Of a stretch of 6,683 nt of DNA, positions 5,891-6,683 are shown piece after piece. The DNA is from an uncultured Oscillospiraceae bacterium (lineage in GTDB: Bacteria > Bacillota > Clostridia > Oscillospirales > Acutalibacteraceae), in assembly GCA_900555545.1 (NCBI GenBank), contig USLQ01000062.1, positions 1 to 6,683 on the forward strand, given 5' to 3'. Position numbers and translations under genes: made by a program. Position 1 is the stretch's first letter. Every line of letters begins with the position of its first letter. The notes below the pieces were generated by a model. That model had not been told where the DNA came from and searched no databases. It worked only from the letters and a program-made list of their open reading frames with translations.

Positions 5891-5936
5891 TTTTAAGAAG
5901 ATATAAAATACACATATATCCTTTTAAAAAAGATAT
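5891..5936 (+). repeat. Pair of AT-rich direct repeats upstream of the hydrolase promoter
   Basis: TTTTAAGAAGATAT (5891-5904) recurs as TTTTAAAAAAGATAT (5922-5936), differing by one substitution and one inserted base, with a period of about 31 bases (close to three helical turns). The second copy ends 14 bases before the -35 hexamer. Direct repeats in this place are typical for AraC-type activators, but an A-tract/UP element or chance in AT-rich DNA is possible. Confidence 0.4.
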
Positions 5937-5950
5937 TATAGCTTTTTCCA

Positions 5951-5979
5951 TTGTACCAGAATTCACATCGCGCTATAAT
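5951..5979 (+). promoter_or_regulatory. Promoter for the beta-lactamase-fold hydrolase gene
   Basis: TTGTAC (5951-5956), a 17-base spacer and a perfect TATAAT (5974-5979) form a likely sigma-A promoter with a weak -35. Transcription would begin near 5986, leaving a leader of about 67 bases. The surrounding interval (5867-6052) is much richer in A and T than the genes and holds no ORF of note. Confidence 0.65.
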
Positions 5980-6004
5980 TATCCACAAAGAATACCATTT
6001 AATC

Positions 6005-6022
6005 ATTGAATTAACATTCAAT
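6005..6022. promoter_or_regulatory. Perfect inverted repeat, operator-like, in the hydrolase leader
   Basis: ATTGAAT (6005-6011) and ATTCAAT (6016-6022) are exact reverse complements separated by TAAC. The site lies about 20 bases downstream of the inferred transcription start and 30 before the start codon, a position where a dimeric repressor could block transcription. It is AT-rich and followed by no T-run, so it is not a terminator. Its regulator is unknown. Confidence 0.4.
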
Positions 6023-6052
6023 ATGCACAAAATCTGATTTGGAGGAAAAAAT

Positions 6053-6683
6053 ATGGAACAGACTTGGGATGGCGTTCGCCTGCCGCGCGCCTCATGCCCG
6101 GAAGAGGCCGGAGTCTCAACCGCCGAGCTGACAGCCTTTGTCCGTGACCTGGATGAAAGTCACATTGCCAATCACTCCTTTATGGTCCTACGCCACGGTA
6201 TGGTCGCTGCGGAGGCCTTCGTACCCCCATTTGCCCCCGAGATCCCCCATGCGCTCTACTCCTTTAGCAAGAGTGTCTCCGCCACTGCGGTGGGATTTGC
6301 GATCGATGAAGGGCTGATCTCCCTGGATACACTGGTTAAAGACGTGTTCCCAGAGTACAAACAAAAGCATTCCGATGAAAATTATCAAAAGCTGACCGTC
6401 CGCCACCTGATGACGATGACGAGTGGACGCGAGCCCAATCTGATCGCCGATAAGGCAAAAATCGACTGGATCCAGGACTTTATCGACGCACCGGTTCGGA
6501 GCATGCCTGGGGAGCAGTTCCGCTACACAAACGAAAATATCTATATGCTCTGCGCCATCGTCAGCCGTGTATCCGGCATGAGCGTGGTCGATTATCTGAT
6601 GCCGCGCCTTTTTGAGCCGCTGCACATTGACCGCCCGTTCTGGGAGACGGACCAAAAGGGCATTGAGGCCGGCGGCTGGGGCC
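6053..6683 (+). CDS. Beta-lactamase-fold serine hydrolase (class C/esterase VIII type), 3' end outside window
   Basis: The first 210 residues are present. Start is the ATG with GGAGG (6041-6045) seven bases upstream. LYSFSKSVSATAVGFAIDEGLISLDTLV contains the nucleophile motif S70-F-S-K73, and FRYTNENIYMLCAIVSRVSG contains Y158-T-N160, the second motif of this fold. LTVRHLMTMTSG (114-125) is the conserved block between them. The third motif (KTG or HxG-like) should lie downstream of the window. No signal peptide is seen (MEQTWDGVRLPRAS), so the enzyme is probably cytoplasmic, unlike true secreted beta-lactamases. Members of this group (PF00144, 'serine hydrolase') include esterases, peptidases and amidases; the substrate cannot be told. 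It has its own promoter and is cut off from the GH28-like gene by a terminator. Position next to a glycan hydrolase allows, but does not show, a role such as deacylation of sugars. Confidence 0.9.
   Translation, partial: MEQTWDGVRLPRASCPEEAGVSTAELTAFVRDLDESHIANHSFMVLRHGMVAAEAFVPPFAPEIPHALYSFSKSVSATAVGFAIDEGLISLDTLVKDVFPEYKQKHSDENYQKLTVRHLMTMTSGREPNLIADKAKIDWIQDFIDAPVRSMPGEQFRYTNENIYMLCAIVSRVSGMSVVDYLMPRLFEPLHIDRPFWETDQKGIEAGGWG

Noticed and set aside
6188..6655. 155-codon open frame on the minus strand opposite the serine hydrolase
   Set aside because: The plus-strand frame carries the SxxK and YxN motifs and a good ribosome binding site; the minus-strand frame shows no recognisable domain.

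Overview
The window looks like chromosomal DNA from a GC-rich member of the Clostridia, probably a gut Oscillospiraceae-type Firmicute. The basis is the NAD gene order, strong AGGAGG-type ribosome binding sites, a mix of ATG and GTG starts, and gene families (paired bPH2 membrane proteins, a GH28-like beta-helix protein, a beta-lactamase-fold hydrolase) common in such genomes. This placement is an inference from family resemblance. All genes read on the + strand.

Layout. (1) Positions 1-1186 hold the end of an operon for de novo NAD synthesis: the C-terminal part of nadB (L-aspartate oxidase), then nadC (quinolinate phosphoribosyltransferase), joined by an ATGA overlap. (2) Positions 1187-1495 contain no convincing gene but a dense chain of inverted repeats with two pairs of competing stems. 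This is the least explained part of the window and may be a dispersed repeat, a structured RNA or an attenuator/terminator. (3) A class I SAM-dependent methyltransferase follows (1557-2396). Its stop codon lies in the loop of a strong hairpin whose 3' arm and T-run lead directly into the next start codon. (4) Two translationally coupled membrane proteins with bacterial PH domains (2418-2831 and 2828-4282) resemble the YdbS/YdbT pair. (5) A well-formed sigma-70-type promoter inside the end of the YdbT-like gene drives a membrane-anchored GH28-like right-handed beta-helix protein (4287-5813), closed by a clear intrinsic terminator. (6) An AT-rich regulatory region (5867-6052) with direct repeats, a promoter and an inverted repeat precedes a beta-lactamase-fold serine hydrolase that runs off the window (6053-6683).

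How the genes work together. NadB and NadC act in one pathway: iminoaspartate made by NadB is condensed to quinolinate by NadA (not in view), and NadC turns quinolinate into nicotinate mononucleotide. The two PH-domain proteins are expected to form one membrane complex. The GH28-like protein and the hydrolase have their own promoters; both could act on glycans, but nothing here proves a shared pathway.

The best candidates for something new are the 1236-1471 multi-stem region, and the GH28-like protein that keeps the catalytic aspartates but appears to have lost the His and the Arg/Lys pair that contact galacturonate in canonical enzymes. No clearly novel multi-gene system is visible.
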